Notes: a model not told the origin generated them from the letters alone. Positions 15,819-24,313 are shown, numbered from the stretch's first letter. The stretch: 25,543 nt of DNA from Prolixibacteraceae bacterium (GCA_017998095.1 JAGODU010000047.1:1-25543); one strand, 5' to 3'. Program-made: numbers and translations.

Positions 15819-16976
15819 TTAAAATCTGTCTTCCAGAATTTTCTTAATCTCGATTATCCCTATTAGTTTATTTTCGCCAATATTGATATCTCCCCGTTCT
15901 TCCATTCTTTCAACAATTTCTTCAATTGTGGTTACTGGAATCTTATAATCACGAAGTCTGGTTTTCAGACCAAGAGATTCGAAAAATTCAACAGTTTTTG
16001 CAATAGCCGCATCAATAACATATTTTTCATCATGGCCTTCAATTCCCCATACCCGTTGAGCATACTGAATGATCTTATTCTTCTTGGATTCTCTCATAAT
16101 ATTCATCACACCGGGGAGAACAATTGCAAGAGTACGGGCATGATCAACGCCGTGTAGAGCTGTAATTTCATGTCCGATCATATGAGAAGTCCAGTCTTCG
16201 GGAACACCACTTTTAATAATACCGTTGAGAGCCATAGCAGCGCTCCACATAAAGTTGGCACTTGCATCATAATCAGCAGGATTCATATATACCTTCGGAC
16301 CTTCCTCAATTAATGTAAGCAAAATGCTTTCAGCAATACGATCCTGAAGTTTGGCATTAACCGGATAAGTAAGGTATTGCTCAATCACATGTACAAATGC
16401 ATCAACAATACCGTTTCCTATTTGCTGTTGGGGTAAAGAAACAACAACTTCGGGATCAAGAACTGAGAATACAGGAAGCACTAGGGGTGAACCGAAAGAA
16501 AGTTTTTGCTTGTATTCAGCCCTGGTAATAACAGAATTGCCATTCATTTCAGTACCTGTGGCAGGCAATGTCAGTACAACACCAATTGGCATTGCTTCAA
16601 TAACTTCATCATTATGAGCCAGGATATCCCAAGGATCAATCCCCTGATAATAATAAGCTGCAGCAATAAATTTCGTTGCATCAACAACAGAACCCCCGCC
16701 TACTGCCAATAAGAAATCTATATTATTTTCTTCAATAATTTCCAAAGCCTTCATACATTTTTCATAAGTAGGATTTGGCTCTATTCCTGAAAACTCGTAG
16801 AATTCAATATCTCCCAATGCCTCAATTACCTGATCGTAAATTCCGTTTGTCTTTATGCTTCCACCGCCATAAATCAACAAAACTTTTGAATCCTCAGGAA
16901 TTTCATCTGCTATAGAAGCAATCTGACCCTTACCAAATAAAATCTTTGTATGGTTATAAAAAACAAAGTTGTTCAT
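15819..16976 (-). CDS. Iron-containing/YqhD-type alcohol dehydrogenase (aldehyde reductase)
   Basis: This 385-residue group III alcohol dehydrogenase matches the length of E. coli YqhD, an NADPH-dependent aldehyde reductase. Cofactor-binding glycine motifs are YGGGSIKTNGIYDQV (36-50) and AVGGGSVVDATKFIA (91-105). The four metal ligands are conserved: D192 and H196 in GNGIVDAFVHVIEQ, and H265 and H279 in SHMIGHEITALHGVDHA. Each is offset by two from the YqhD zinc ligands as I recall them. Likely substrates are short-chain or toxic aldehydes, in the NADPH-dependent direction; butanol dehydrogenase-type activity is an alternative. The gene is monocistronic with its own terminator at 15767. It shares a 53-base divergent promoter region with the membrane protein gene at 17030. 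Confidence 0.92.
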   Translation of the reverse strand: MNNFVFYNHTKILFGKGQIASIADEIPEDSKVLLIYGGGSIKTNGIYDQVIEALGDIEFYEFSGIEPNPTYEKCMKALEIIEENNIDFLLAVGGGSVVDATKFIAAAYYYQGIDPWDILAHNDEVIEAMPIGVVLTLPATGTEMNGNSVITRAEYKQKLSFGSPLVLPVFSVLDPEVVVSLPQQQIGNGIVDAFVHVIEQYLTYPVNAKLQDRIAESILLTLIEEGPKVYMNPADYDASANFMWSAAMALNGIIKSGVPEDWTSHMIGHEITALHGVDHARTLAIVLPGVMNIMRESKKNKIIQYAQRVWGIEGHDEKYVIDAAIAKTVEFFESLGLKTRLRDYKIPVTTIEEIVERMEERGDINIGENKLIGIIEIKKILEDRF

Positions 16977-16985
16977 AAGTATTCT

Positions 16986-16993
16986 TACTTTTG
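16986..16993 (+). promoter_or_regulatory. -7 box (TACTTTTG) for the membrane protein at 17030
   Basis: This is an exact TAnnTTTG match 36 bases before the ATG at 17030. A TTG at 16969-16971 is only 14 bases upstream, so the -33 element is uncertain. It lies in the 53-base divergent region shared with the alcohol dehydrogenase. Confidence 0.35.
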
Positions 16994-17016
16994 TATTAGA
17001 TTTATTATTTTAATAG

Positions 17017-17024
17017 CAAAAATA
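17017..17024 (-). promoter_or_regulatory. -7 box (TATTTTTG) for the alcohol dehydrogenase
   Basis: The minus strand reads TATTTTTG, an exact consensus match 40 bases before the ATG at 16976. Its -33 region would fall inside the start of the divergent gene at 17030, so the two promoters overlap. Confidence 0.3.
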
Positions 17025-17029
17025 AAAAA

Positions 17030-17644
17030 ATGACAATTCAATCAAAAAATAACGACAACGGAAATTCATTTGAATATCGTTTAAAAGAAGTTTCTGATGA
17101 TGAAATTATTCATATTTTAAAATTCAGGGAACATTACCAGCCTCAGGCTGTTAAGGATGCAATAAAAGAAGCCCTTCACCGTGGGATAATTTCATCAATT
17201 GAAGATCTTGACAAAGATGAGTTCAAACCTCTGCCTCTGCCTCCTAAAAGTATTTTCCCCATTGGATATACAGATGCTCAGAACATTGCACTTTTTAAAG
17301 GTTTGTGCAGAACGTTTTATATAATAGGGATAATTCCTTTGATTTATGCTTTCTTTTTATTCCGTGAACATTTGATATTTCAGGCAGTATCATCTTTGAT
17401 AATCGGGCTTTCTTTCTTGTTTATAATTTACAAAACCGAGAAGACTAAACTCGTATTGCTGACGCAACTAATTTTAGGTCTTAATATTCCATTAATAATA
17501 TATACAATATATTATTTTACATCACATGATAGTTTAAAGAAAATGGATTATGCTGCAATAATTATTATTGTTTTGATAATCTTGTATATCTCGCTGTATT
17601 TGTATAAAATCACGAATCATTTAACTAAAAGTGCCGGAAAGTAA
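17030..17644 (+). CDS. Four-helix membrane protein of unknown function
   Basis: This 204-residue protein has a soluble N-terminal domain. Residues 15-60, FEYRLKEVSDDEIIHILKFR then EHYQPQAVKDAIKEALHRGI, form amphipathic helices of a kind seen at the N-terminus of many Bacteroidota membrane proteins. Then come a proline-rich linker, FKPLPLPPKSIFPIG (65-79), and four hydrophobic segments at about 92-112, 115-134, 141-163 and 173-193. There is no catalytic motif. It has a -7 box at 16986 and is probably followed by a separately initiated lipoprotein gene, although read-through is possible since no terminator is seen after 17644. Confidence 0.75.
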   Translation: MTIQSKNNDNGNSFEYRLKEVSDDEIIHILKFREHYQPQAVKDAIKEALHRGIISSIEDLDKDEFKPLPLPPKSIFPIGYTDAQNIALFKGLCRTFYIIGIIPLIYAFFLFREHLIFQAVSSLIIGLSFLFIIYKTEKTKLVLLTQLILGLNIPLIIYTIYYFTSHDSLKKMDYAAIIIIVLIILYISLYLYKITNHLTKSAGK

Positions 17645-17714
17645 TATATTTACATTTTACCGATAGTTATTAGCCGTTAATCGATTAAGAATTCCAATAA
17701 TGAAATCGTCAATA

Positions 17715-17722
17715 TACTTTTG
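17715..17722 (+). promoter_or_regulatory. -7 box (TACTTTTG) for the GIN-domain lipoprotein
   Basis: This is an exact TAnnTTTG match 26 bases before the ATG at 17748. It lies inside the longer open frame that begins at 17700 and so supports the shorter start. A 12-bp palindrome, TTAATCGATTAA, is at 17677-17688, just upstream. Confidence 0.4.
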
Positions 17723-17747
17723 GTGTATAATTTTTAAAAACACTAAA

Positions 17748-18467
17748 ATGAAAACATTAAAAATAAGTTCATTATTTATATGGCTGGGGATACTTTTAGC
17801 TTCATTACTTACATCCTGTACCTCTGATATAAACAGAAGCAAGTTGGGTTATGTAGATAAAAGCTATGAATTTGATGATTTTAAAAAGATAAAACTAGAA
17901 GGGGGTTATAATGTAAAACTCATTCAGGGTGATTCATGTCAGGTAACAGTATCCGCATCAGAAGATCTGCAGAGGAATATAAAAGTAACTGTTGAAGATG
18001 AATTACTACATATTAAAACACAAATAAAGAATATTGGTACTGAAGAAGTTAAAATAACAATTGCATTTAAAAACATTGAGGATATAAAAGTTGAAGGGGG
18101 AGTTATGATGACTACTCCTCAAAGCATTAATCTGAATAATCTGTCATTAAATGTTGAAGGGGGAGCAAGCATTGAAATGCAGATGTATGCTGATACTTTC
18201 AGGGCTAAAGCTGCCGGAGGAGTAAACATGGAGTTTTCGGGAAAGGTAAATACGTTTTCAGCAATTTCAGAAGGGGCTGCAAACATCGATGCTGATCACC
18301 TCGAATCGCAGGATGTTACATGCAGAGTCTCAGGTATAGGAAATGCTTCAGTATATGCATTAAAAAACCTTAATGCTTCAGTAGATGGTGTTGGCAAAAT
18401 AGGTTACAGGGGAGATCCTGAAATAATAAAAAAAGTAAATGGCATTGGGGCCGTTTATAAAAGATAA
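17748..18467 (+). CDS. GIN-domain (DUF2807) lipoprotein
   Basis: This 239-residue predicted lipoprotein starts at the ATG at 17748. The frame is open from 17700, but the extra 16 residues precede a clear signal peptide and include the -7 box. The signal MKTLKISSLFIWLGILLASLLTSC ends in a lipobox LTSC. The mature protein is a repetitive beta-solenoid of DUF2807, the so-called head GIN domain annotated as putative autotransporter adhesin. It has DFKKIKLEGGYNVKLIQG at the start, then recurring short strands with Gly turns (VEGGVMMTTP, VEGGASIEMQ, AAGGVNMEFSG, SEGAANIDADHLE, VSGIGNASVYA, VDGVGKIGYRGD). The final KKVNGIGAVYKR is characteristic. Function is not established for the family; it is an envelope protein. 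It is convergent with ornithine carbamoyltransferase, only 11 bases from its stop. Confidence 0.85.
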   Translation: MKTLKISSLFIWLGILLASLLTSCTSDINRSKLGYVDKSYEFDDFKKIKLEGGYNVKLIQGDSCQVTVSASEDLQRNIKVTVEDELLHIKTQIKNIGTEEVKITIAFKNIEDIKVEGGVMMTTPQSINLNNLSLNVEGGASIEMQMYADTFRAKAAGGVNMEFSGKVNTFSAISEGAANIDADHLESQDVTCRVSGIGNASVYALKNLNASVDGVGKIGYRGDPEIIKKVNGIGAVYKR

Positions 18468-18478
18468 ACACTGCGTTT

Positions 18479-19471
18479 TTATGGTATAATAGCTACCATG
18501 ACAGCTTTAATAGTATGCAACCTGTTTTCTGCCTGATCAAAAACTATTGAAGCACTACTCTCAAACACATCATCAGTAACTTCCAGGGCATCCATTCCAT
18601 ATTTCTCATAAATCTTTTTTCCAATAGAAGTATTAACATCATGGTATGCCGGAAGGCAATGCAAGAATTTAACATCGGGGTTTCCTGTCATTTTTAAAAT
18701 GTTATCATTTACCCTGTAAGGATTTAATAGTTTAATTCTGCTTTCCCAAACTTCTTCTGGCTCTCCCATCGATACCCACACATCAGTATAAAGAAAATCG
18801 CAATCAGAAACAGCTTCCTGAACATCTTCAGTAATTTTAATTTTAGCACCGCTTTCCGCAGCAATTCTTTGACATAACTCAACAAGATTGTTTTCAGGTT
18901 GGCAAGAAACAGGAGCAGCAGCCCTGAAATCAATTCCCATAATTGCTGACCCCACCATAAGTGAGTTTCCCATATTATTTCTGGCATCGCCGAGATAGCA
19001 AAGTTTAACTTTGTCAAGAGGTTTTTTGACATGTTCTTTAATTGTCATCAAATCGGCCAAAACCTGAGTAGGATGAAATTCATCAGTCAATCCGTTAATT
19101 ACCGGTACTCCGGCATATCTGGCAAGCTCTTCAACAATATTTTGTCCAAAGCCCCTGTATTCAATCGCATCAAACATTCTTCCAAGAACTCTGGCAGTGT
19201 CTTTCATACTTTCCTTATATCCTATCTGTGAACCAGTAGGACCGAGATAAGTAACATGGGCTCCCTGGTCATAAGCTGCAACCTCAAAAGCGCATCTGGT
19301 ACGTGTAGACGTCTTTTCAAAGATTAAAGCAATGTTTTTACCCTGAAGTCTCATTTCTTCAATTCCGGTCATCTTTTCCCTTTTAAGTTTCTGTGCAAGA
19401 TCCAGGATAAACTCTATTTCATCCTTTGTAAAATCCAACAGTTTAAGGAAGTTCCTATTCTTTAATCTCAT
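18479..19471 (-). CDS. argF: Ornithine carbamoyltransferase
   Basis: This cytoplasmic enzyme converts ornithine and carbamoyl phosphate to citrulline and phosphate, in arginine synthesis or, in reverse, in the deiminase pathway. Its 330 residues start from the ATG at 19471; an in-frame GTG at 19477 is an alternative. Motifs are [16 protein letters not shown] (about 55-70, carbamoyl phosphate), [13 protein letters not shown] (130-142), the ornithine-binding DVWVSMGEP (230-238) and [10 protein letters not shown] (269-278). Overall it is very like E. coli ArgF/ArcB-type OTC ([38 protein letters not shown]). It keeps the SMG loop of a true OTC, unlike the succinylornithine transcarbamylase of Bacteroides. 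No other arginine gene is in the window, so direction in vivo is undecided. A -7 box lies at 19512. Confidence 0.94.
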   Translation of the reverse strand: MRLKNRNFLKLLDFTKDEIEFILDLAQKLKREKMTGIEEMRLQGKNIALIFEKTSTRTRCAFEVAAYDQGAHVTYLGPTGSQIGYKESMKDTARVLGRMFDAIEYRGFGQNIVEELARYAGVPVINGLTDEFHPTQVLADLMTIKEHVKKPLDKVKLCYLGDARNNMGNSLMVGSAIMGIDFRAAAPVSCQPENNLVELCQRIAAESGAKIKITEDVQEAVSDCDFLYTDVWVSMGEPEEVWESRIKLLNPYRVNDNILKMTGNPDVKFLHCLPAYHDVNTSIGKKIYEKYGMDALEVTDDVFESSASIVFDQAENRLHTIKAVMVAIIP

Positions 19472-19511
19472 GATCACTAATTTTAATTTGAGAATAAAAT
19501 TACCATAAAAA

Positions 19512-19519
19512 CAAAAATA
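19512..19519 (-). promoter_or_regulatory. -7 box (TATTTTTG) for ornithine carbamoyltransferase
   Basis: The minus strand matches TAnnTTTG exactly, about 40 bases before the ATG at 19471. A TTG lies 15 bases upstream of it, which is a short spacer. Confidence 0.35.
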
Positions 19520-19585
19520 CTTTTAATTACAGTACAACGTTTAATCAAAAAAAAAATAATCTCTCATCATTGTCATCAATTTTGA

Positions 19586-19593
19586 TAAATTTG
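19586..19593 (+). promoter_or_regulatory. -7 box (TAAATTTG) for ftsK
   Basis: This is an exact TAnnTTTG match 30 bases before the ATG at 19624. No -33 TTG is seen at standard spacing. It falls inside the longer TTG-initiated frame from 19570 and so supports the ATG start. Confidence 0.35.
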
Positions 19594-19623
19594 CATTTGA
19601 AATTAAACAATCCAAATACCCTT

Positions 19624-22107
19624 ATGACCGAAAGGAGTAAGACAACCATAAAAAAGACTGAAAGCAAGGCAGGATCTTCAGGATCAAAAGCTTCGAATTC
19701 AAATCGTAACGATAAATTCAAAGTTATTTTTGGATTATTCCTGATTGCTTTATCAATATATTTATTCCTTGCATTTTTCAGTTTCCTTTTTAATTCAGGA
19801 GAAGACCAGAGTGTTCTTAAGATGGGATGGGTAAAGATGATTAAAGACCCTGAAATTAAAGTACAAAACATAACTGGCAAGACCGGGGCTTGGATTGCGA
19901 ATCAATTTATCAACAACTGGTTTGGCGTGTCTGCTTTCATTCTGATATATCTTTTAATAATCTATAGCTTAAAGCTTTTAAGCCAAAAAATACCCGGGTT
20001 ACTTTCAAAGTCAATCAAATCACTGATACTGATGTTATGGTTGTCAGTTGCATTAGGATATGCGTTTGAAAGTAAGTATCACTCATCAAGTCTTTATCTG
20101 GGAGGAACATACGGATATTATGTTGCTATATGGATGAATTCCATAATAGGTAAGGTTGGTTCTTTTTTTATAATACTTCTTACATTACTGATATACTTAG
20201 TGTTTGTAGTAGAAGGCTTTGTCAACTACTTCAAAAAACCGTTTGTAGAAAAGTTAACTCCGGATAAGTCTATATTTAAGAAGAAAGAAGATCATGCGTT
20301 GACAGATATTCCTTCACCAAAGAAAGAAAAGAAAATAGAGAATATAATATTTGATAAATTTTCAGAAAGTGATTCAAAGAAAGAAGAAAAGCAAGAAATA
20401 AATCTTGATTTTGAAGATGATATTGATGAAGAATATGACGATGAGCTCATCATTGAAAAAGAAATTCCTGAGCAGCAAAATCAATATTCAAAAAGTGCAT
20501 CTGTTAAAAACAATAACCCAATTATAACAATTGAAAAAGATAAAGATGCTTCAGTTGACGATGAAGGAGAAGAATATGATAACGGGTGGAATGAAGAAAC
20601 AATGGGCGAATATGACCCTACTCTTGATTTATCTCAATATCAGTTTCCTCCGTTAGATCTTCTTGAAGATTACTCTAACCTTAAATCAGAAGTAAGTGAT
20701 GAAGAACTGATTGAAAACAAGAATAAGATTGTTGAAACCCTCAAGAATTTCAAGATTGATATAGTTAAGATAAAAGCGACAATTGGTCCAACAGTAACAT
20801 TATATGAAATAATACCGGCGCAGGGTATCAGAATATCAAAAATTAAGAACCTTGAAGATGATATAGCATTAAGCCTTGCTGCCTTAGGAATCAGAATTAT
20901 TGCCCCAATTCCGGGGAGAGGAACAATTGGGATTGAAGTTCCAAACCGCCAGCCCCAGGTTGTTTCAATGCGTTCTATACTTGGTTCAAAGAAATTCCAG
21001 GAAACAACTGCTGAACTGCCTATTGCAATGGGTAGAACAATTTCAAATGAAATTTTCGTATTCGACCTTACAAAAATGCCTCACATACTTGTTGCAGGAG
21101 CAACAGGTCAGGGTAAGTCGGTTGGATTAAATGCAATTATCACTTCATTACTTTACAAAAAGCATCCTTCTCAAATTAAATTTGTATTTGTTGATCCTAA
21201 AAAAGTAGAGCTTAATTTATATGCATCCCTTGAAAAGCATTTTCTTGCCAAGCTACCTGATGCTGATGAACCTATCATTACTGACGTAGAAAAAGTAAAA
21301 GCTACGTTAAATTCTGTAGGTATAGAAATGGACAACAGGTATGAGCTTTTAAAAAGTTCTCACACAAGAAATCTGAAAGAATATAACAGAAAGTTCATTC
21401 AAAGAAAGCTCAATCCTGAAAAGGGACACAGGTTTCTCCCCTACATTGTTGTAGTTATTGATGAGTTTGCTGACCTTATCATGACAGCAGGAAAAGAAAT
21501 AGAGTTTCCTATTGCTAGAATTGCTCAAATGGCCAGGGCTATCGGGATACACATGGTAATAGCAACACAACGTCCTTCAACCAATATAATAACAGGAGTT
21601 ATAAAAGCTAACTTCCCATCAAGAATAGCCTTTAAGGTTGCTTCAATGATTGATTCAAGGACAATTTTAGACCAACCCGGAGCCAATCAGCTTATTGGCA
21701 AGGGAGATATGCTTTTTGCTTCAGGAAGTGAAATCGTAAGATTACAATGTGCTCTAGTAGATACTCCTGAAGTTGAAAGAGTTTGTGAACACATTGCTTC
21801 ACAACAGTCATATCCTTCTGCCTATATTCTTCCTGAATATTATGGCGAAGACAATGATGGACCGGGTGCAATTGATTTGAATCAGAAAGATGAATTCTTT
21901 GATGATGCAGCCCGCTTGGTAGTATTAAATCAACAAGGATCAACTTCCATGATACAAAGACGCTTTTCAATTGGATACAACAGAGCAGGCAGAATAATGG
22001 ACCAGCTTGAAGCTGCCGGAATCGTAGGCCCAAGTGAAGGAAGCAAGCCCAGAAAAGTTTTTTATCAGGATGAATACAGTTTGGAACAGAAATTGAATTC
22101 ACTATAA
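19624..22107 (+). CDS. ftsK: DNA translocase FtsK
   Basis: This septum-located ATP-driven DNA pump clears chromosome termini at division and activates XerCD at dif. It has 827 residues from the ATG at 19624; a TTG at 19570 opens the frame earlier, but that segment contains the -7 box. After a basic, Ser-rich lead come hydrophobic segments at about 35-58, 100-120, 125-148 and 165-203, forming the membrane anchor. A charged acidic linker (about 215-345) follows. The motor contains the Walker A GATGQGKS (492-499) and the Walker B VVIDEFADL (610-618), followed by ATQRPSTNIITGVIKANFPS. The C-terminal winged-helix gamma domain, FDDAARLVVLNQQGSTSMIQ to GPSEGSKPRKV, reads polarity sequences on DNA. 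It is probably co-transcribed with the LolA-like gene 48 bases downstream, and xerD is close by. Confidence 0.95.
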   Translation: MTERSKTTIKKTESKAGSSGSKASNSNRNDKFKVIFGLFLIALSIYLFLAFFSFLFNSGEDQSVLKMGWVKMIKDPEIKVQNITGKTGAWIANQFINNWFGVSAFILIYLLIIYSLKLLSQKIPGLLSKSIKSLILMLWLSVALGYAFESKYHSSSLYLGGTYGYYVAIWMNSIIGKVGSFFIILLTLLIYLVFVVEGFVNYFKKPFVEKLTPDKSIFKKKEDHALTDIPSPKKEKKIENIIFDKFSESDSKKEEKQEINLDFEDDIDEEYDDELIIEKEIPEQQNQYSKSASVKNNNPIITIEKDKDASVDDEGEEYDNGWNEETMGEYDPTLDLSQYQFPPLDLLEDYSNLKSEVSDEELIENKNKIVETLKNFKIDIVKIKATIGPTVTLYEIIPAQGIRISKIKNLEDDIALSLAALGIRIIAPIPGRGTIGIEVPNRQPQVVSMRSILGSKKFQETTAELPIAMGRTISNEIFVFDLTKMPHILVAGATGQGKSVGLNAIITSLLYKKHPSQIKFVFVDPKKVELNLYASLEKHFLAKLPDADEPIITDVEKVKATLNSVGIEMDNRYELLKSSHTRNLKEYNRKFIQRKLNPEKGHRFLPYIVVVIDEFADLIMTAGKEIEFPIARIAQMARAIGIHMVIATQRPSTNIITGVIKANFPSRIAFKVASMIDSRTILDQPGANQLIGKGDMLFASGSEIVRLQCALVDTPEVERVCEHIASQQSYPSAYILPEYYGEDNDGPGAIDLNQKDEFFDDAARLVVLNQQGSTSMIQRRFSIGYNRAGRIMDQLEAAGIVGPSEGSKPRKVFYQDEYSLEQKLNSL

Positions 22108-22155
22108 TCGTATAAAATAAATATCATTTTCAATTTAAAAATTAAAAATTAAGCA

Positions 22156-22797
22156 ATGAAAAGGTTGTTATCATTATTAATTATCAGCTTAGTAACTTTT
22201 CAATCATTCTCACAGGTAGATCAGAAAGCAAAAGCAGTGCTTGATAAAGTATCTGAAAAAACAAGAAATTATCCGAGTATAAATGCAACATTTGAATTTA
22301 TCATGCAAAATGATGCTGCCGGTTTGAAAGAATCAAACGAAGGCTCACTTATACTTCAAAAAGACAAGTACAAATTAATGCTCAGTGGGATAGAAATATA
22401 TTCAGATGGCAAGACCCAGTGGACATACATGAAAGATGCAGGAGAAGTTAATATAAACAATGCAGAAACAGGTGATGAAGAAGCAATAAATCCTGCAACC
22501 ATTTTTACCATATATGAAAAAGGATTTAAAAACACATATCTCGGAGAGTTTACCAATGGCTCAAAGAAAACACATAAAGTAGAGCTGGTTCCATCTAATA
22601 AAATGGAATTTACGAAACTAATAATTGAAATTGATCAGGCGACAAACCAAATTATGAATGCCAGGATGTTTGGTAAGGACGGCAATGTTTACACAATAAA
22701 AGTTAAAACAATGGTAACTACCAATAATTATCCTGCAACCACATTTACTTTTGATCCAAAGAAAAATCCAGGAGTAGAAGTTATTGATATGAGATAA
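22156..22797 (+). CDS. LolA-like outer-membrane lipoprotein carrier
   Basis: This periplasmic protein of 213 residues has the signal peptide MKRLLSLLIISLVTFQSFSQ. LolA-type carriers shuttle lipoproteins from the inner-membrane LolCDE complex to the outer membrane. The mature chain shows the family pattern: AKAVLDKVSEKTRNYPSINA near the N-terminus, ATFEFIMQN, GSLILQKDKYKLMLSGIEIY, the conserved SDGKTQWTYMKDAGEVNIN, then a convex half ending TFTFDPKKNPGVEVIDMR. DGKTQWTY and FTFDPKKNPGVEVID are hallmarks of the Bacteroidota LolA-like proteins that sit beside ftsK. It starts 48 bases after ftsK, and its stop is one base from that of the convergent aroQ, with no terminator between. A general periplasmic lipid or lipoprotein binder is an alternative. 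Confidence 0.85.
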   Translation: MKRLLSLLIISLVTFQSFSQVDQKAKAVLDKVSEKTRNYPSINATFEFIMQNDAAGLKESNEGSLILQKDKYKLMLSGIEIYSDGKTQWTYMKDAGEVNINNAETGDEEAINPATIFTIYEKGFKNTYLGEFTNGSKKTHKVELVPSNKMEFTKLIIEIDQATNQIMNARMFGKDGNVYTIKVKTMVTTNNYPATTFTFDPKKNPGVEVIDMR

Positions 22798-22798
22798 T

Positions 22799-23218
22799 TC
22801 AGGGTTTTAAAAAGCTTTCTACTGCAAGTCTGTAGGAATCAAGTCCAAATCCCATTATACTTCCTTTGCATACAGGACCAATTAACGATTCATGTCTGAA
22901 GTTTTCTCTTGTCAGAATATTTGAAATATGAACTTCAACAACCGGGACTTTTATCCCGGATATTGCATCCCTAATAGCAATTGAAGTGTGAGTGTAAGCA
23001 CCGGCGTTAATAATAATTCCGTTACTGTCGAAACCAAAATTATGTATTTGATTAATAATCTCACCTTCGACGTTTGACTGAAAATATTCAAAATTTATCT
23101 CTGGATATATTTTTTTTAGTTCCAGAAAGTAGTTTTCAAAGCTATGTTCGCCGTATATGCTCTTTTCTCTTATCCCTAAAAGATTTAAATTTGGACCATT
23201 TATTATAATTATTTTCAT
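22799..23218 (-). CDS. aroQ: Type II 3-dehydroquinate dehydratase
   Basis: This cytoplasmic shikimate-pathway enzyme dehydrates 3-dehydroquinate to 3-dehydroshikimate. Its 139 residues are typical of the small dodecameric type II family. Key residues are visible: IINGPNLNLLGIREKSIYG with Arg17 and the catalytic Tyr22, the E51/H59 segment NVEGEIINQIHN, INAGAYTHTSIAIRDAI (70-86) with its substrate-binding Asn71, and VVEVHISNI with the catalytic His97, followed by RENFRH with Arg108. The start is the ATG at 23218. It is divergent from xerD and convergent with the LolA-like gene. A TATTTTTG box lies upstream at 23251-23244 (-). Confidence 0.95.
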   Translation of the reverse strand: MKIIIINGPNLNLLGIREKSIYGEHSFENYFLELKKIYPEINFEYFQSNVEGEIINQIHNFGFDSNGIIINAGAYTHTSIAIRDAISGIKVPVVEVHISNILTRENFRHESLIGPVCKGSIMGFGLDSYRLAVESFLKP

Positions 23219-23243
23219 TTTTCACAAAAATTTTATTTGTATT

Positions 23244-23251
23244 CAAAAATA
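23244..23251 (-). promoter_or_regulatory. -7 box (TATTTTTG) for aroQ
   Basis: This is an exact TAnnTTTG match on the minus strand, 25 bases before the ATG at 23218. No -33 element is recognised. The A/T richness of the region makes chance matches likely. Confidence 0.3.
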
Positions 23252-23338
23252 AAAAAGTAAATTGTTAAAAAAAAGATAGACTTATCAGAACCGAAATTAT
23301 TGATAATTGTTTATCTTTTAGACTAAAATAAATAAATT

Positions 23339-24238
23339 ATGAAATGGGATGATAGCATTAAAGGGTTTGAAGATTATTTAAGATTAGAAAAAGCCCTATC
23401 TCAAAATTCTATTAACGCGTATATCAATGATATAAACAAGTTAATGGAATTCTTGAAAAACACTTTCAAAGGAATAACTCCTCAAAAAGTAAAATTAAAT
23501 CATTTGAAAAGTTTTATCGAATGGTTGAATGAACGAGGTGTAAGTCCGCGTACACAAGCACGGACAATCTCAGGTATTAAATCTTTCTATAAGTTTCTGC
23601 TTATTGAAGAAAAGATCAACAGTGATCCTACTTCTTTATTGGAATCACCAAGAATAGGAAGAAAATTACCTGACATACTAAGTTTGGATGAAATTGACTC
23701 ACTTATCAATGCAATTGAAGTAGACAAACCTGAAGGACAAAGGAACAAAGCTATTCTTGAAACATTGTACAGTTGTGGGTTAAGGGTTTCCGAACTAGTA
23801 AATTTAAAATTGAGTAATTTGTTTTTTGAACAGGGTTACGTAAAGATTGAAGGAAAATCGAACAAAGAAAGATTAGTACCAATCAGTAATCGTGCAATAG
23901 CAGAAATTAACAAATATCTTGAAGGTTACAGAAAAACCTTACGGATTACTCCAAGTGCTCAGGATATAGTTTTTGTTAACCGCAGAGGGCAAATTTTAAG
24001 CAGGGTTATGATATTTACAATAATCAAGAATCTTGCAGAAAAGGTAGATCTTAAAAAGAAGATCAGTCCTCATACTTTCAGGCATTCGTTTGCAACTCAT
24101 CTGATTGATGGAGGTGCTGATTTAAGAGCTGTACAGGAAATGCTTGGTCATGAATCAATATTGACTACTGAAATTTACACTCATCTTGATCGTGAATATC
24201 TCAAAGATACTATAAGTCAATTTCATCCACGCTCATAA
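23339..24238 (+). CDS. xerD: Site-specific tyrosine recombinase XerD
   Basis: This 299-residue recombinase resolves chromosome dimers at dif together with a XerC partner and FtsK. The N-terminal SAM-like DNA-binding domain covers about 5-93 (FEDYLRLEKALSQNSINAYI, RTISGIKSFYKFLL). The catalytic domain retains all six residues: R149 (CGLRVSELVNL), K173 (GKSNKER), H245 and R248 (HTFRHSFATHL), H271 (MLGHESILTTEIYTH) and the nucleophile Y280. No integrase-like extra domains or mobile-element borders are nearby, and the housekeeping neighbours fit XerD rather than a phage integrase. XerC would be the alternative assignment. It ends at the bidirectional terminator at 24262. Confidence 0.9.
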   Translation: MKWDDSIKGFEDYLRLEKALSQNSINAYINDINKLMEFLKNTFKGITPQKVKLNHLKSFIEWLNERGVSPRTQARTISGIKSFYKFLLIEEKINSDPTSLLESPRIGRKLPDILSLDEIDSLINAIEVDKPEGQRNKAILETLYSCGLRVSELVNLKLSNLFFEQGYVKIEGKSNKERLVPISNRAIAEINKYLEGYRKTLRITPSAQDIVFVNRRGQILSRVMIFTIIKNLAEKVDLKKKISPHTFRHSFATHLIDGGADLRAVQEMLGHESILTTEIYTHLDREYLKDTISQFHPRS

Positions 24239-24261
24239 ATGACAACTTTTTAATATAAATA

Positions 24262-24289
24262 AAAAAGCCGGCTTTTAAACCGGCTTTTT
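24262..24289. terminator. Bidirectional terminator between xerD and PEPCK
   Basis: AAAAAGCCGG (24262-24271) pairs with CCGGCTTTTT (24280-24289) around an eight-base loop, with A and T tracts on both sides. It ends xerD (+) and the convergent PEPCK gene (-). Confidence 0.9.
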
Positions 24290-24313
24290 ATTTATATGTA
24301 ATTACTACATTAG

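Noticed and set aside
19570..19623. TTG-initiated N-terminal extension of FtsK
   Set aside because: It contains an exact -7 promoter box, and the ATG at 19624 begins a normal FtsK N-terminus.
23339..24238. Phage or integrative-element integrase
   Set aside because: Housekeeping neighbours, standard Xer length and motifs, and no attachment repeats or cargo genes point to XerD.
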